Notes: a model not told the origin generated them from the letters alone. DNA of 40,364 bases from Acidimicrobiaceae bacterium (GCA_030837965.1 JAUTXP010000006.1:1-40364); one strand, 5' to 3'; shown: positions 1 through 13,118, counted from the stretch's first letter. Translations and numbers: made by a program.

Positions 1-25
1 TGAACGCGTCGATGTTTCGCGATTT

Positions 26-56
26 CGCCCTCCCGTCCGACGTGGACGGGAGGGCG
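26..56 (-). terminator. Perfect inverted repeat downstream of tRNA-Tyr
   Basis: Two 13-base arms (26-38 and 44-56) are perfectly complementary around a 5-base loop and would form a very GC-rich hairpin. It lies just past the 3' end of the minus-strand tRNA gene, so a transcription stop or 3'-processing hairpin is the simplest reading. No T-run follows on either strand, so it is not a textbook intrinsic terminator. Confidence 0.5.
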
Positions 57-61
57 ACCAG

Positions 62-143
<82 letters not shown>

Positions 144-155
144 GCTGCGCCGGCC

Positions 156-165
156 AAGATAGCGT
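156..165. promoter_or_regulatory. Overlapping divergent -10 boxes, tRNA-Tyr and yajQ
   Basis: On the plus strand TAGCGT (160-165) ends 6 bases before the yajQ ATG, the spacing expected for a leaderless mRNA starting at the A of ATG. On the minus strand TATCTT (161-156) ends 12 bases before the tRNA 5' end. The two hexamers share two bases, so the promoters would compete or be co-regulated. No convincing -35 box is seen for either, which keeps confidence low. Confidence 0.35.
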
Positions 166-171
166 CTCCGC

Positions 172-660
172 ATGCCCACCTTCGATGTGGTGTCCGAGGT
201 CGACATGCAAGAGGTCCGCAACGCAGTGGACCAGGCCGCCCGTGAGGTGACCACCCGCTTCGACTTCAAGGACACCGACTCGACCATCGAGCTCTCCGGC
301 GACGAGATCCGACTGCACTCCTCTACCGAGGACCGGCTTCGGGCCTTGGTCCAGGTGTTGGAGGAGAAGCTGGTGAAGCGGCAGGTGTCGCTCAAGTCCC
401 TGGACAGGGGCAAGGTGGAGGAGGGGTCGCGGGGTGCCGTGCGCCAGACCATCAAGCTCCAGGCCGGCATCTCGTCCGACAACGCCAAGCGGCTCAACAA
501 GTTCATCAAGGACCAGGGGTTGAAGGGCGTGCAGTCCCAGACCCAGGGCGATCAGGTCCGGGTATCGGGCAAGAAGCGCGACGACCTCCAGACCGTGATC
601 GCCGCCCTCAAGGCCGAGGACTTCGGCATCCCCTTGCAGTTCAACAACTTCCGCGACTGA
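172..660 (+). CDS. yajQ: YajQ-family nucleotide-binding protein
   Basis: The 162-residue product is close to the usual family length and is collinear with YajQ (UPF0234): N-terminal MPTFDVVSEVDMQEVRNAVDQ, then RFDFKDTDSTIEL, a central KLVKRQVSLKSLD and a C-terminal PLQFNNFRD. The family is a soluble two-domain fold that binds nucleic acid or nucleotides, and some members bind cyclic di-GMP. The exact role here is not shown by sequence. The ATG is supported by a TAGCGT box 6 bases upstream, consistent with leaderless translation, and no ribosome binding site is seen. The gene stands alone between the divergent tRNA and the convergent peptidase gene, ending 34 bases from the latter's stop codon. 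Confidence 0.9.
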   Translation: MPTFDVVSEVDMQEVRNAVDQAAREVTTRFDFKDTDSTIELSGDEIRLHSSTEDRLRALVQVLEEKLVKRQVSLKSLDRGKVEEGSRGAVRQTIKLQAGISSDNAKRLNKFIKDQGLKGVQSQTQGDQVRVSGKKRDDLQTVIAALKAEDFGIPLQFNNFRD

Positions 661-694
661 GCCGGCGCGTCGGCCAGGCCCGCGTCGACCCCTC

Positions 695-2194
695 TCAGCC
701 CCCCGGCCGCGACTTTTCCACAGCACCTGCTGCTGTGGAAAAGTTGAAGAGGGGGCGGAGGGAGGGCGGGGTGAGGGGGTCGAGCAGGGCGGCCGCCCAC
801 CGGCTCGACTCGGCCGCAGCCGCGGCCCGGGCCTGCTCCCTGCGGGCCAAGGCCGACCAGTCCACCTCGCTGGCCGCGGCGCTGGCCTCGGCCTCGGCCA
901 ACTGCAACGGCCCGCCCGAGGGACTGGCCGACGAGGCCCACAGCAGTTGCGTGCGGGGCGGGGCCGCGGGGGCCGCGAACAACCCGCCGCCGTCGGTGAA
1001 GCGGCGCAGCATCCCGGTGGCCAAAATGGCGCGGGGCCGGCCCGCCTCCAGCTTGGCGATGAGGGCGGGCACATTGGCCAGCGCCTCGTTCAGCCACTGG
1101 TCGAGGAAGGGCTTGGGGTCGGTGGCGGGAACCGTGCCCCGGCCGTACAGGACCGGGTCGTGGATGTCGCCCAGGATGAAGGGCTGCGGCTTGGGCGGGG
1201 CTTTGGCCTTGGCCGCCGCGCCCTTGCCCGTCCTCGTGGGCTTGGGCGCGGTCGTGGTGGTCGTCGTCACCCGGGCCGCCTTGGCGCCCTTCTTGGCCGC
1301 GGGCTTGGGTGCGGGCGGCGGGGGTGGGGGCGGGACCAGGTACGGGTTGTTGGCGGGCGCCATGTGCACCTCGAAGTGGAGGTGCGAAGGGCCGCCCGCG
1401 GCGTCGCCGCTGTTGCCCACGAACCCGATGACGTCGCCCACCTTGACCGACTGGCCGTCGACCTGCTCGGGTGGCACCGCGCTGAGATGGGCCATGTAGA
1501 AGTAGGTCCCGTCAGCCTGCACGACCTTGGCCGACAGCCCGCCCAGCCCGCCGTTCGAACGGGTCAGCACGCCGTCGGCAGGCGAACGCACGGGCGTGCC
1601 CATGTCGGCGAAGATGTCCGTCCCCTGGTGCATGTGGAAGGGGGCGGCCGAGCGCGGGTACCACCAGTCGTCGCTGAAGGTGGCCACCCCCGCGACCGGG
1701 AAGCGGCCGAAGGCCAAGGCGATGGCGTCGGTCGGCGTCAGCCCGAACTCTTGAAGCGGCCCCAGCGCGTCGAGCAGCTTGCGGGTGTTGTTGGCGGGCG
1801 AGCGTCGCACTGCGTTCATCAAGGCCTGGTACTGCGGAGGCAGCACCGCGTTGGGCGCGGCGGCGTCGTCGCCACCGCCGTCCACCGGCGCATTGGGGTC
1901 GAGGGCCGGAGGTGCGAGCGGCGGCGCAGTGGAAGGGGGGACGCTGGTGCCCGGCGGCGGTGCCGTGCCGTCCTGGGGGGGCGGGGCTGAGGTGGGAGGC
2001 GCCGACGGGCCGGTGGTCGGCGTGGTCGGCGTCGGGTTCTGCGTGGTGCTGGTGGTGGACGTCGGCGTGGTCGTGGTGGTGGGAATGCCGTCGCCTGGCA
2101 GCGGGATCTGGGCGCGCGCCGACCACGTACCGACCGCGGTGGAGGCAGCCAGCACGGCGGAGGTGAGGACGAGGAGGCGAGCGCGCCGGTGCAT
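695..2194 (-). CDS. Secreted M23-family metallopeptidase
   Basis: The 499-residue product begins with a signal peptide (basic MHRRAR, hydrophobic core, likely cleavage after SARA near residue 28). A Thr/Pro-rich, wall-spanning-like linker follows (about 37-100). The M23 (LytM/NlpD-like) domain spans about 165-285, with zinc-ligand motifs H189-x3-D193 and H271-L-H273 plus H236 in YMAH. M23 enzymes are peptidoglycan endopeptidases or amidase activators acting outside the membrane. A second Pro/Ala/Lys/Thr-rich linker (about 287-340) leads to a C-terminal region of about 160 residues that I do not recognise. No clear ribosome binding site precedes the ATG. The 3' end runs through a strong inverted repeat, so the last residues (FSTAAGAVEKS) are encoded by a hairpin. 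Confidence 0.85.
   Translation of the reverse strand: MHRRARLLVLTSAVLAASTAVGTWSARAQIPLPGDGIPTTTTTPTSTTSTTQNPTPTTPTTGPSAPPTSAPPPQDGTAPPPGTSVPPSTAPPLAPPALDPNAPVDGGGDDAAAPNAVLPPQYQALMNAVRRSPANNTRKLLDALGPLQEFGLTPTDAIALAFGRFPVAGVATFSDDWWYPRSAAPFHMHQGTDIFADMGTPVRSPADGVLTRSNGGLGGLSAKVVQADGTYFYMAHLSAVPPEQVDGQSVKVGDVIGFVGNSGDAAGGPSHLHFEVHMAPANNPYLVPPPPPPPAPKPAAKKGAKAARVTTTTTTAPKPTRTGKGAAAKAKAPPKPQPFILGDIHDPVLYGRGTVPATDPKPFLDQWLNEALANVPALIAKLEAGRPRAILATGMLRRFTDGGGLFAAPAAPPRTQLLWASSASPSGGPLQLAEAEASAAASEVDWSALARREQARAAAAAESSRWAAALLDPLTPPSLRPLFNFSTAAGAVEKSRPGG
712..744. terminator. 14-bp inverted repeat between convergent genes
   Basis: Arms 712-725 and 731-744 are perfectly complementary around a 5-base loop. 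The outer part is A/T-rich (ACTTTTCC paired with GGAAAAGT) and the inner part is CACAGCA. It lies 52 bases past the yajQ stop codon and also inside the last codons of the convergent peptidase gene, so it could end transcription from both sides. No T-run follows the stem. Confidence 0.5.
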
Positions 2195-2283
2195 GGGTTT
2201 CGAAGGGATTTCGCCCGGAGGCGGCTTCTATCCTGCCGGCTGCGGGTGGGCCCCAGCCAAGCGAGACAGCCTCCAGGCCTCCG

Positions 2284-3129
2284 TCAGCGCTGCCATTCGC
2301 CCGTGCGCAGGCGTTGCACGCGCTGCTCGGTGGGCGGATGCGTGGTGAACAGGTTGGCGAATTGCACCTTGCGGCCGGTGAGCGGGTTGATGATGTACTT
2401 CGAGGCCTGGGCCGGGGCCACGTCCATGGGGATGTGGCGGGCCATACGGTCGAGCTTCTCGAGAGCACGCGCCAGGGGCTCGCCGTCGCCGATGAGGCGG
2501 GCGCCCGAGCGGTCGGCCTCGAACTCGCGGCTTCGGGACAGGGCCATCTGCAGCACCATGGCGGCCAGCGGGGCCAGGATCATCAAGGCGATCATGACGA
2601 TGGGATTGGCCCGGTCCTCGTCGTCGCCGCCGCCGAAGAAGAGGGCGAACCGGGTGACGAAGGTGATGCCGGTGGCGATGGCCGCGGCCACCGAGCCGAT
2701 GAGGATGTCCCTGTTTCCGACGTGGCTGATCTCATGGGCCAGCACACCCCGCAGCTCGTCCCAGTCGCACAACTGGAGGATGCCCCGGGTGACGGCGACG
2801 GCCGCGTGGTCGGGGTTGCGCCCGGTGGCGAAGGCATTGGGCTGGGTGTCCGGGCTCACGTACAGCTTGGGCATGGGCATGCCCGCCTTGGTGGTGAGCT
2901 CGCGCACGACCCGGTAGAACTCGGGCATCTCGGCCTCGGTCACCGGCTTGGCCCTGGCCGCGGCGATGGCCAGTCGATCCGAGAACCAATACGACCCGCC
3001 CACGAACAGCAGGCCGAGGCCCATGCCGTAGAAGGCGCCGCTCCCGCCGAACAACATGCCGCCGATGACGACGAGCAGGCCGCCGATGGCGGCCAGCAGG
3101 ACATAGGTCTTGATCGTGTTCTTGCTCAT
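2284..3129 (-). CDS. htpX: Membrane zinc metalloprotease HtpX (M48B)
   Basis: The 281-residue protein has two N-terminal membrane segments (about 8-28 and 32-50) and the M48 catalytic motif HEISH (132-136) in [13 protein letters not shown]. Two hydrophobic segments (about 143-167 and 176-197) follow, then the third-ligand region [11 protein letters not shown] near 199-209. Segment [18 protein letters not shown] (89-106) is also characteristic. HtpX degrades misfolded membrane proteins under envelope stress. The gene lies 84 bases downstream of the HAD gene and 89 bases upstream of the peptidase gene, so it may have its own promoter: TACCGT ends 13 bases before the ATG, and GAGGG lies close to the start. 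Confidence 0.93.
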   Translation of the reverse strand: MSKNTIKTYVLLAAIGGLLVVIGGMLFGGSGAFYGMGLGLLFVGGSYWFSDRLAIAAARAKPVTEAEMPEFYRVVRELTTKAGMPMPKLYVSPDTQPNAFATGRNPDHAAVAVTRGILQLCDWDELRGVLAHEISHVGNRDILIGSVAAAIATGITFVTRFALFFGGGDDEDRANPIVMIALMILAPLAAMVLQMALSRSREFEADRSGARLIGDGEPLARALEKLDRMARHIPMDVAPAQASKYIINPLTGRKVQFANLFTTHPPTEQRVQRLRTGEWQR

Positions 3130-3213
3130 AGCCCTCGGTCCAACGGTAGCGGTGGCATCTGCGTTCCCGGCATTCGCTCGGCTTTCCCGGCGTCCCTGGC
3201 TTCGCGGCTTCGA

Positions 3214-3710
3214 TCAGTCGTAGTAGCCGGAGTGGATGTAGACGCAGGGCACGCCCTCGTCCCTGAACATCTCCAGGTTGCGGCGGTCGTCCTCGAAGGC
3301 CAGTTGCAGGTCGAACCCGTGCTGGCGCAGGTCGGACACCGTCCACTTCTTGAACTCACGGGCTCGGCTGTAGTCGCCGAAGTCGCGCATGATGAGCAGG
3401 TCCCAGCGCAGCTCGTAGCGCTTGAGCCAAGCCGCCGTCTGGGGCTGCACGCGCAACGGCCGTCCAGTCAACAAGATGATGTGCAAGGACTGGTCGAGCA
3501 GGTGCAGAAGGGTGGCCACCTCTTCGATGAGCGGGTCGTCGCCGCACGCGTCGAAGAAGGCGTCCCAGTCCCTTCGGCCCGACTCGATGTAGTGCTGCCT
3601 GGTGCCCGCGTCGGACAGGACGCCGTCGATGTCGAAGACCACGGCCGCACCGCCGTCGATCGGGCCCGCGTGCCAGCGCCAGTTGGCCGGGGTGACGCGG
3701 TCCGCCGCGC

Positions 3711-3714
<4 letters not shown>
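3214..3714 (-). CDS. HAD-superfamily phosphatase, polynucleotide-phosphatase-like
   Basis: The 166-residue protein carries HAD motif I ([12 protein letters not shown], nucleophile Asp near residue 28), motif II (ILLTGRP, about 79-85) and a C-terminal acidic motif LAFEDDRRN (about 138-146). There is almost no cap domain. Its size and the position of LTGRP resemble the 3'-phosphatase domain of T4-type polynucleotide kinase and related orphan HAD proteins, but the substrate cannot be read from sequence. The start is a GTG overlapping the acs stop codon in a GTGA junction, so translation is probably coupled to acs. A role in removing a phosphorylated by-product is possible but speculative. Confidence 0.75.
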
Positions 3715-5714
<2,000 letters not shown>

Positions 5715-5721
5715 GGGGCCG

Positions 5722-5727
5722 AGCCTA
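5722..5727 (-). promoter_or_regulatory. Putative leaderless -10 box of acs
   Basis: TAGGCT on the minus strand ends 7 bases before the acs ATG. It matches TANNNT and would place the transcription start at or next to the start codon. No recognisable -35 hexamer is seen about 17 bases further upstream. Confidence 0.4.
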
Positions 5728-5806
5728 TCGGCGGTCGTGAAGCCGGATCGACGGCACCCCTTCCTTCTGTCGCCCGGCCTGTCGCCCGGGTCTGGCCTGC
5801 CGTGCA

Positions 5807-6946
5807 CTACGGCGAGGGGCCGAGCTCCCACTCCAGCACGCGGAACGCGCCCAAGCCCGCCGGGTCGGTGAGGGCGGCGGCCTCGGCCACCCGGCTGCGG
5901 GCCGCGAGGGCAGCCACGTCGGGCGCGGCGGCCGACTCCTCCCACGCCATGCGGGCCTGGCCCACCAGCACGTCGATCCCGTGGGCCCGCAGGAACTCGG
6001 CTTGAGACCGGCCCGCCTCGGGCGCAGGCGCACGCACGGCGGCCAACTGGTCGACGGCCACGTCCACCGTCACGTCCTGCAAGCCGAGGTCGGACAGCGG
6101 GTCGTCGCCCGGCGCGTGCTCGCGGTACGTGCGACACCACGACCATGGATCACGACGGGCCATGGACGGCGTGTCGTCGGCGTAGTCGATGACCACGACC
6201 CGCCCTCGCTCGACCAAGGCCAGCGCCGACGACAGCCACTCCTGGGCGGCCTGTTGCAACGGGATCCACCCGCCCACCGGCGCGTCGGGCGCATACCGAG
6301 AGGCCAAGTGGGCCAGGCCCTCGTCGGCCGGGACAGGCCAGTTGACCAAGGCCCCGTCCTGCTCGCCGACGCGGACCTCGTCCCATCCCCGAGCGCTCCG
6401 GCGCATGAGCACGAAGGGCAGGTTGTCCAACAGCTCGTTCGCCAGCACCACGCCGACGATGCGCTGCGCCGGGAGGTCGGCCAAGGAGGCGAACATGGGC
6501 CCGGCGCCGGGCTCGGGGACGAGCCCCTCCTCCTCGTCGGAGTGGACACGCGGCCCCAACACCCACCCCGGCGGCTCCAGCGGGACGCGGGCCGCGTGCT
6601 GCGCCCGCAGGGCCTCGGACCGCTCGACCATGACGTAGCGCAGCGCGGGCGCGCACGCGGGCCCGGCGGCCAACACGTCGCGCGCCAGCGTCCCCGCGCC
6701 CGCGCCCGCTTCCACCACGACGAACGGGTCGGGCTCCCCCATTGACCGCCACCACGAGTCGAGGGCGGCGGCCATGACGGCGCCGAACAACGGACCGACC
6801 TCGGGACTGGTGAGGAAGTCGCCCCGGCGGCCGGGTCGACCGTGCATGTAGAAGCCGTACTCGGGGTCGTACAAGGCGGCCTCGATGACCTCGGCATACG
6901 GCAGCGGGCCGAAGCGGTGCACCCGCTCGAGCACCCGCTGAGCCAA
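5807..6946 (-). CDS. midA: SAM-dependent methyltransferase, MidA/NDUFAF7 family
   Basis: The product (about 379 residues) matches the MidA/NDUFAF7 family (DUF185, COG1565). Family signatures include [32 protein letters not shown], the SAM-binding loop [28 protein letters not shown] and a C-terminal stretch on the Rossmann fold. The mitochondrial homologue methylates an arginine of the complex I subunit NDUFS2 (NuoD) and is needed for assembly. The gene directly follows nuoN of cluster A with about 15 bases between them, so it is the last gene of that operon. The start is uncertain. Family proteins often begin M-T-P-L, and here L-T-P-L is encoded with no ATG, so I chose TTG at 6946. GTG at 6934, or a CTG at 6957, are alternatives. 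Confidence 0.88.
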   Translation of the reverse strand: MAQRVLERVHRFGPLPYAEVIEAALYDPEYGFYMHGRPGRRGDFLTSPEVGPLFGAVMAAALDSWWRSMGEPDPFVVVEAGAGAGTLARDVLAAGPACAPALRYVMVERSEALRAQHAARVPLEPPGWVLGPRVHSDEEEGLVPEPGAGPMFASLADLPAQRIVGVVLANELLDNLPFVLMRRSARGWDEVRVGEQDGALVNWPVPADEGLAHLASRYAPDAPVGGWIPLQQAAQEWLSSALALVERGRVVVIDYADDTPSMARRDPWSWCRTYREHAPGDDPLSDLGLQDVTVDVAVDQLAAVRAPAPEAGRSQAEFLRAHGIDVLVGQARMAWEESAAAPDVAALAARSRVAEAAALTDPAGLGAFRVLEWELGPSP

Positions 6947-6960
6947 CGGCGTCAGTGGCG

Positions 6961-8469
6961 TCAGCGCACCAGCGATGCCAGGTCCCCCAGGCGTGCGAAG
7001 GCCTGTGGGTAGACGCCGATGGCCACCACCACAGCCAGGCTGATGGCCATGGCCGCGGTCAGCGCGGGGGGCACGATGACCGGCGTGGTGTCGCCGTCCG
7101 GTACCGGGCTCATCCACATCTCCCGGGCGATGTTGGCGTAGTAGAAGAGGGCGATCACGGAGTTCAGGCCGGCCACCACGGCCAAGGCCACCGCCCACCC
7201 GCCGCCCGCGTCGAGCGCGGCGCGGAACACGTAGAACTTGGCGAACCAGCCGCCGAGGGGCGGGATGCCGGCCAGGGCGAAGAGGAAGCCGGTCATGGTC
7301 CACGCCAGGCCCGGCGCGTACTCGCCCAGTCCGCCGTAGGACGAGATCTCTCCTGATCGGGTCTTGCGGGCCACGGCGATGACCACGCCGAACGCGCCCA
7401 GGTTCATGGCCGCGTAGATCATCAGGTACACGATGGTCGCGGTCTGGGCCGACTGAAGGGCCCGTCCGTTCGATCCGGCCACCGCGAAGGGCACGAGGAT
7501 GTATCCGGCCTGGGCGATTGACGAGTAGGCCAGCAGTCGCACGATGTTGGTCTGGCGCAAGGCGATGAGGTTACCCACCGTCATGGTCAGCGCGGCGAGG
7601 ACCCAGAACATCGGCGCCCACACGTCGTCGCGCCCAAGGAAGCCGATGTAGATCAACTCCATCAAGGCCACGAAGCCCGCCGTCTTCGACGCCACCGACA
7701 AAAAGGCCGTGACCGGCGTGGGTGCGCCCTCGTAGGTGTCCGGGGCCCAGAAGTGGAAGGGCACGGCCGACACCTTGAACGCGAAGGCCACGACCACGAA
7801 GAAGATGCCGACAGCCACGATGGGCTGCTCGCCGCCGCCGCCCGAGATGACGGGTCGGATGGCGCGCAACAGCGTGCTCCCCGTCACCCCGTAGATGAGC
7901 GACATGCCGTAGAGCATCACGCCCGACGTGAGCACGCCGAGCAGGTAGTACTTGAGCGACGCCTCGTTGCTGCGCAGGTCGCGCTTGCGCCATCCGGCCA
8001 GGAGATAGGCCGGGATCGACAGCAGTTCGAGGGCCACGAAGATGCCGATCAGATCGCGCGACGACGACATGACGACCATGCCCAACAACGAGGACAGCAG
8101 CAGGAACGAGAACTCGCCTTCGTGGTAGTCGCCCTCTTCGATGTAGTTCGACGACATGAGCAGCACGATGTAGCCGCTGACGATGAACAGGCCCTTCAAC
8201 AGCAAGGCGAAGTGGTCGACCACGTAAGCCCCGCCGAACATCGAGCGCGGGAAGCCGCCCTTGGCCGCCAACGTCAGGATCGGGATGAGCGAGGCCAGGA
8301 GGCCCACGCCCGCCAACTGGGTGACGAGGTACTTGCGCGTCTCGTCCACCACCAGGTCGACCACGAGCACCAGGCAGATGACGCCGGTCAACACCAGCTC
8401 GGGGGCCAGCGCGTGGTAGTCGAAGTACGGCGTCTTGAACCCGGCCGCGGCGGCGAGGAGCAGGCTCAC
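6961..8469 (-). CDS. nuoN: Complex I subunit N, cluster A
   Basis: The 502-residue, very hydrophobic protein is an antiporter-like proton-pumping subunit of complex I. Family motifs are FHFWAPDTYEGAPTPVTAF, with a lysine in the following SKTAGF, LAYSSIAQAGY, and LFALAGIPPLGGWFAKFYVF near the C terminus. It sits in the membrane arm next to NuoK and NuoM. The start is GTG, 4 bases after the nuoM stop codon. Its 3' end leads straight into midA. Copy B of NuoN (21460-23010) is clearly divergent, so the two are not a recent duplication. Confidence 0.95.
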   Translation of the reverse strand: MSLLLAAAAGFKTPYFDYHALAPELVLTGVICLVLVVDLVVDETRKYLVTQLAGVGLLASLIPILTLAAKGGFPRSMFGGAYVVDHFALLLKGLFIVSGYIVLLMSSNYIEEGDYHEGEFSFLLLSSLLGMVVMSSSRDLIGIFVALELLSIPAYLLAGWRKRDLRSNEASLKYYLLGVLTSGVMLYGMSLIYGVTGSTLLRAIRPVISGGGGEQPIVAVGIFFVVVAFAFKVSAVPFHFWAPDTYEGAPTPVTAFLSVASKTAGFVALMELIYIGFLGRDDVWAPMFWVLAALTMTVGNLIALRQTNIVRLLAYSSIAQAGYILVPFAVAGSNGRALQSAQTATIVYLMIYAAMNLGAFGVVIAVARKTRSGEISSYGGLGEYAPGLAWTMTGFLFALAGIPPLGGWFAKFYVFRAALDAGGGWAVALAVVAGLNSVIALFYYANIAREMWMSPVPDGDTTPVIVPPALTAAMAISLAVVVAIGVYPQAFARLGDLASLVR

Positions 8470-8473
8470 GCCG

Positions 8474-10003
8474 TCAGCCTCCGACGGCCTTGAGGGCGGC
8501 AGTCACGCCGTCCACCGCGTCAGTGGTGACGTGGAAGAGCAGATGCGGGTAGACGCCGAGGGCGACGATGGCCACCAGCAGCGGGGTCCACGCGATCCAC
8601 TCGGGCGTGTGGATGTCGTGGATGTGGGCCTCGGCGAACTCGTCCCTGGGCAGGCCGAACGCGGTGCGCTGGTACATCCAGAGCAGATAGCCGGCGGCGA
8701 GGACGGTGCCGATGGAGGCCACCACCATGTAGCCCCGGAACAGCGCCTCGTTGAGTCCGGCCGCGGGCTGGTAGGCGGACAGGATGGCGGGGAACTCGCC
8801 CCAGAACCCGGCCAGTCCGGGCAAGCCCAGCGATGCCATGGCGCAGAAGCCGAGGATCCAGCCCAGCTTGGGCGCCTGCACGAGGAGTCCGCCCAAGCGG
8901 TTGATCTCGCGGGTGCCGAACCGCTCGCCGATGGACCCGGCCAGGAAGAACAGCATCCCGGTGATGAGGCCGTGGGCCACCATGCCGAACACGGCCGCGT
9001 TGATGCCGTAGCTCGTCAGGGTCGAGATGCCCAGCATCACGAAGCCCATGTGGGCCACGGACGAAAAGGCGATGAGCCGTTTCAGGTCGCGCTGAGCCAG
9101 ACAGCCGAGGGCGCCGTAGATGATGCCGATGACGGCCAGCCCCCCGATCCACGGGGCCCACGACTTGGCCGCGTCGGGGAGGATGGGGATGGCGATGCGG
9201 ATGAACCCGTACGTGCCCAGCTTCAGCAGGATGGCGGCCAGGATCACCGAGCCCACGGTGGGCGCCTCGGTGTGGGCGTCCGGCAGCCAGGTGTGGAACG
9301 GGAACATGGGCACCTTGATGGCAAAGCCCATGAACAGCCCGCCGAAGATCCACAGCTCGGTGACGTGCGATGCGATCCCGCCCTTGGCCACCAGCTCGGG
9401 GATGTCGAAGGTCTGGCCGCCCTTGAAGTAGATGGCCAGGAACCCGAGGATCATCAAGGCCGAGCCGAAGAGGGTGTAGAGGAAGAACTTGATCGACGCG
9501 TACTGCCGGTTGGGCCCGCCCCACACGCCGATCATGAAGTACATCGGGAGCAGCACCAGTTCGAAGAAGACGAAGAACAGGATCAGGTCCTCGGCCACGA
9601 ACGTGCCGTTCATGCCCACCTCGAGGACGAGGATGAGCATGAGGAAGCTCTTGGGGTTGTAGGGCTCGGGGAAGTGGTCCCACGAGTACACGACGCACAA
9701 GACCGTGATGAACATCGACAGGACCAGCATGGGCAGTGAGATGCCGTCGATGCCCACGTGGTAGTGGCTGTTGATGGCGTCGATCCAGTGCCGGTTCACC
9801 TCGAACTGCAAGGCGTCGCTGGCCCCGTAGTCGAAACGGGCCAGCAGGTAGATGCCGTCGGCCAGCGTGAGGAGCGAGACCAACAGGGTGATCCCTTTGA
9901 GCCCCTTCTCCCACGTGCGGTCCACGAAGCCGAGCACCACCACCCCGGCCAGCGGGATGAAGACCGCCAGCGTCAGGGCCCAGGTGTCCAGTGTGTTGAG
10001 CAT
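8474..10003 (-). CDS. nuoM: Complex I subunit M, cluster A
   Basis: The 509-residue antiporter-like membrane subunit pumps protons between NuoL and NuoN. Diagnostic segments are FVFFELVLLPMYFMIGVWGG (conserved Glu of the proton half-channel), YASIKFFLYTLFGSALMI, FHTWLPDAHTEAPTVGS followed by LLKLGTYGFIRI (channel Lys), and DLKRLIAFSSVAHMGFVMLG. Length is normal for the family. The ATG lies 6 bases after the nuoL stop codon. The region FEVNRHWIDAINSHYHVGID is the usual NuoM N-terminal periplasmic loop. Confidence 0.96.
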   Translation of the reverse strand: MLNTLDTWALTLAVFIPLAGVVVLGFVDRTWEKGLKGITLLVSLLTLADGIYLLARFDYGASDALQFEVNRHWIDAINSHYHVGIDGISLPMLVLSMFITVLCVVYSWDHFPEPYNPKSFLMLILVLEVGMNGTFVAEDLILFFVFFELVLLPMYFMIGVWGGPNRQYASIKFFLYTLFGSALMILGFLAIYFKGGQTFDIPELVAKGGIASHVTELWIFGGLFMGFAIKVPMFPFHTWLPDAHTEAPTVGSVILAAILLKLGTYGFIRIAIPILPDAAKSWAPWIGGLAVIGIIYGALGCLAQRDLKRLIAFSSVAHMGFVMLGISTLTSYGINAAVFGMVAHGLITGMLFFLAGSIGERFGTREINRLGGLLVQAPKLGWILGFCAMASLGLPGLAGFWGEFPAILSAYQPAAGLNEALFRGYMVVASIGTVLAAGYLLWMYQRTAFGLPRDEFAEAHIHDIHTPEWIAWTPLLVAIVALGVYPHLLFHVTTDAVDGVTAALKAVGG

Positions 10004-10009
10004 GGTCTC

Positions 10010-12148
<2,139 letters not shown>

Positions 12149-12150
12149 CC

Positions 12151-12450
12151 TCAGCCCTTCATGAGGTCGACCTCGGTGAGGTCGATCGAGTGGCGGTTGC
12201 GATAGATGAGCAGGACGATGGCCAGGCCCACGCCCACCTCTGCCGCGGCGATGGCCACCACGAAGAGGGCGAAGATGTGACCGACGATCGAGCGCTGGAA
12301 GGCGCCGAAGGCGACCAGGTTCACGTTGACGGCGTTGAGGATCAGCTCGATCGACATGAGGACGAGGACCGCGTTCTTGCGGGCCAGCGCGCCATAGACG
12401 CCGGTGCAGAACAGAAAGGCGGCCAGAAGGAGGAAGGCGTTCAGATGCAT
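12151..12450 (-). CDS. nuoK: Complex I subunit K, cluster A
   Basis: The 99-residue, three-helix membrane subunit is part of the proton path between the quinone site and the antiporter-like subunits. Both buried glutamates typical of NuoK are present: E35 in MSIELILNAVN and E71 in AIAAAEVGVGLAI. The C-terminal YRNRHSIDLTEVDLMKG resembles the usual end (DELNLLKG type). The ATG lies 7 bases after the nuoJ stop codon, and nuoL follows 2 bases after its own stop. Confidence 0.96.
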   Translation of the reverse strand: MHLNAFLLLAAFLFCTGVYGALARKNAVLVLMSIELILNAVNVNLVAFGAFQRSIVGHIFALFVVAIAAAEVGVGLAIVLLIYRNRHSIDLTEVDLMKG

Positions 12451-12457
12451 GGCGCGC

Positions 12458-12979
12458 TCAGTCCCTGCGGGCGATGACGACGGCGCCGACGAGTGCGGCG
12501 AGGAGCAGGATGGACACCACTTCGAACGGGATCACGAAGCTCTGGAAGATGGAGTTGCCCACGTCGGCCGTGCGCTGAACCGGCGTCTCCGGCATGTGGC
12601 TCCAGCCGAACGCCTTGGTGAGCGTCCAGCCCAAGACGCCGAGCAGGAAGAGGCTGACGACGAGCGAGACGCCGCGCTGTTCGTTGTCCAAGTCGGACGT
12701 GGTGCCGATGGGGGCGCGGGTCAGCATGGTGCCGAACAGCAGGAGCACGACGATGGCGCCGATGTAGACGAGCACCTGGACCACGGCGATGAACTCGGCG
12801 GCCAGCATGACGTACAGCGCGGCCACGCCCGCCAGCACCACGACGAGGTAGAGGGCCGCGTGGACGATGTTCTTGGCCGTGACCACGCGGATGGCGGCGA
12901 TGGCCATCGACGCGGCAATCACGCCGAACACCACGTACTCCACCGTGTTCAGGTCCGTCGACGCCGCCGCCGTCAGCAC
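12458..12979 (-). CDS. nuoJ: Complex I subunit J, cluster A
   Basis: The 173-residue hydrophobic protein has the NuoJ core HAALYLVVVLAGVAALYVML and the helix AVVQVLVYIGAIVVLLLFGTML, which carries the pi-bulge region involved in coupling. Its C-terminal QSFVIPFEVVSILLLAALVGAVVIARRD is typical. The frame is open far upstream, but the upstream part is arginine-rich, repeat-derived sequence unlike NuoJ. I therefore start at GTG 12979, with AAAGG about 9-13 bases upstream. This makes the only large gap (139 bp) in the nuoH-N half of the operon. Confidence 0.9.
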   Translation of the reverse strand: MLTAAASTDLNTVEYVVFGVIAASMAIAAIRVVTAKNIVHAALYLVVVLAGVAALYVMLAAEFIAVVQVLVYIGAIVVLLLFGTMLTRAPIGTTSDLDNEQRGVSLVVSLFLLGVLGWTLTKAFGWSHMPETPVQRTADVGNSIFQSFVIPFEVVSILLLAALVGAVVIARRD

Positions 12980-13036
12980 GAGGACCCGCCTTTGCGCGCA
13001 GAGGTCGAACGATTCGTTGCGCCTTCGAGCGCGGAG

Positions 13037-13100
13037 GTCGATCCGGCTTCGCCGGTCGACCGGAGCACGACTGAACTCGCACGAACGGAGCGAAGCGAGT
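13037..13100. repeat. Palindrome-rich gap between nuoI and nuoJ (cluster A)
   Basis: The 139-bp gap 12980-13118 has no gene. It holds a near-perfect inverted repeat (13037-13047 and 13051-13060 around TTC, with one bulged base), an overlapping 12-bp palindrome CCGGTCGACCGG (13052-13063), and arms ACTCGC (13075-13080) and GCGAGT (13095-13100). A quasi-palindrome AACGATTCGTT lies further towards nuoJ at 13008-13018. This resembles a REP-like dispersed element or an mRNA-processing site. Whether it recurs elsewhere in the genome cannot be seen here. Confidence 0.55.
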
Positions 13101-13118
13101 GAGTGCGAAACCGCGACG

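Noticed and set aside
735-1499. Plus-strand frame opposite the M23 peptidase
   Set aside because: The minus-strand frame has a signal peptide and intact M23 motifs, while this one has no recognisable domain.
5715-6146. 143-residue N-terminal extension of acetyl-CoA synthetase
   Set aside because: The extra part does not resemble Acs, overlaps midA, and lies upstream of the ATG with a good -10 box. Family length fits the start at 5714.
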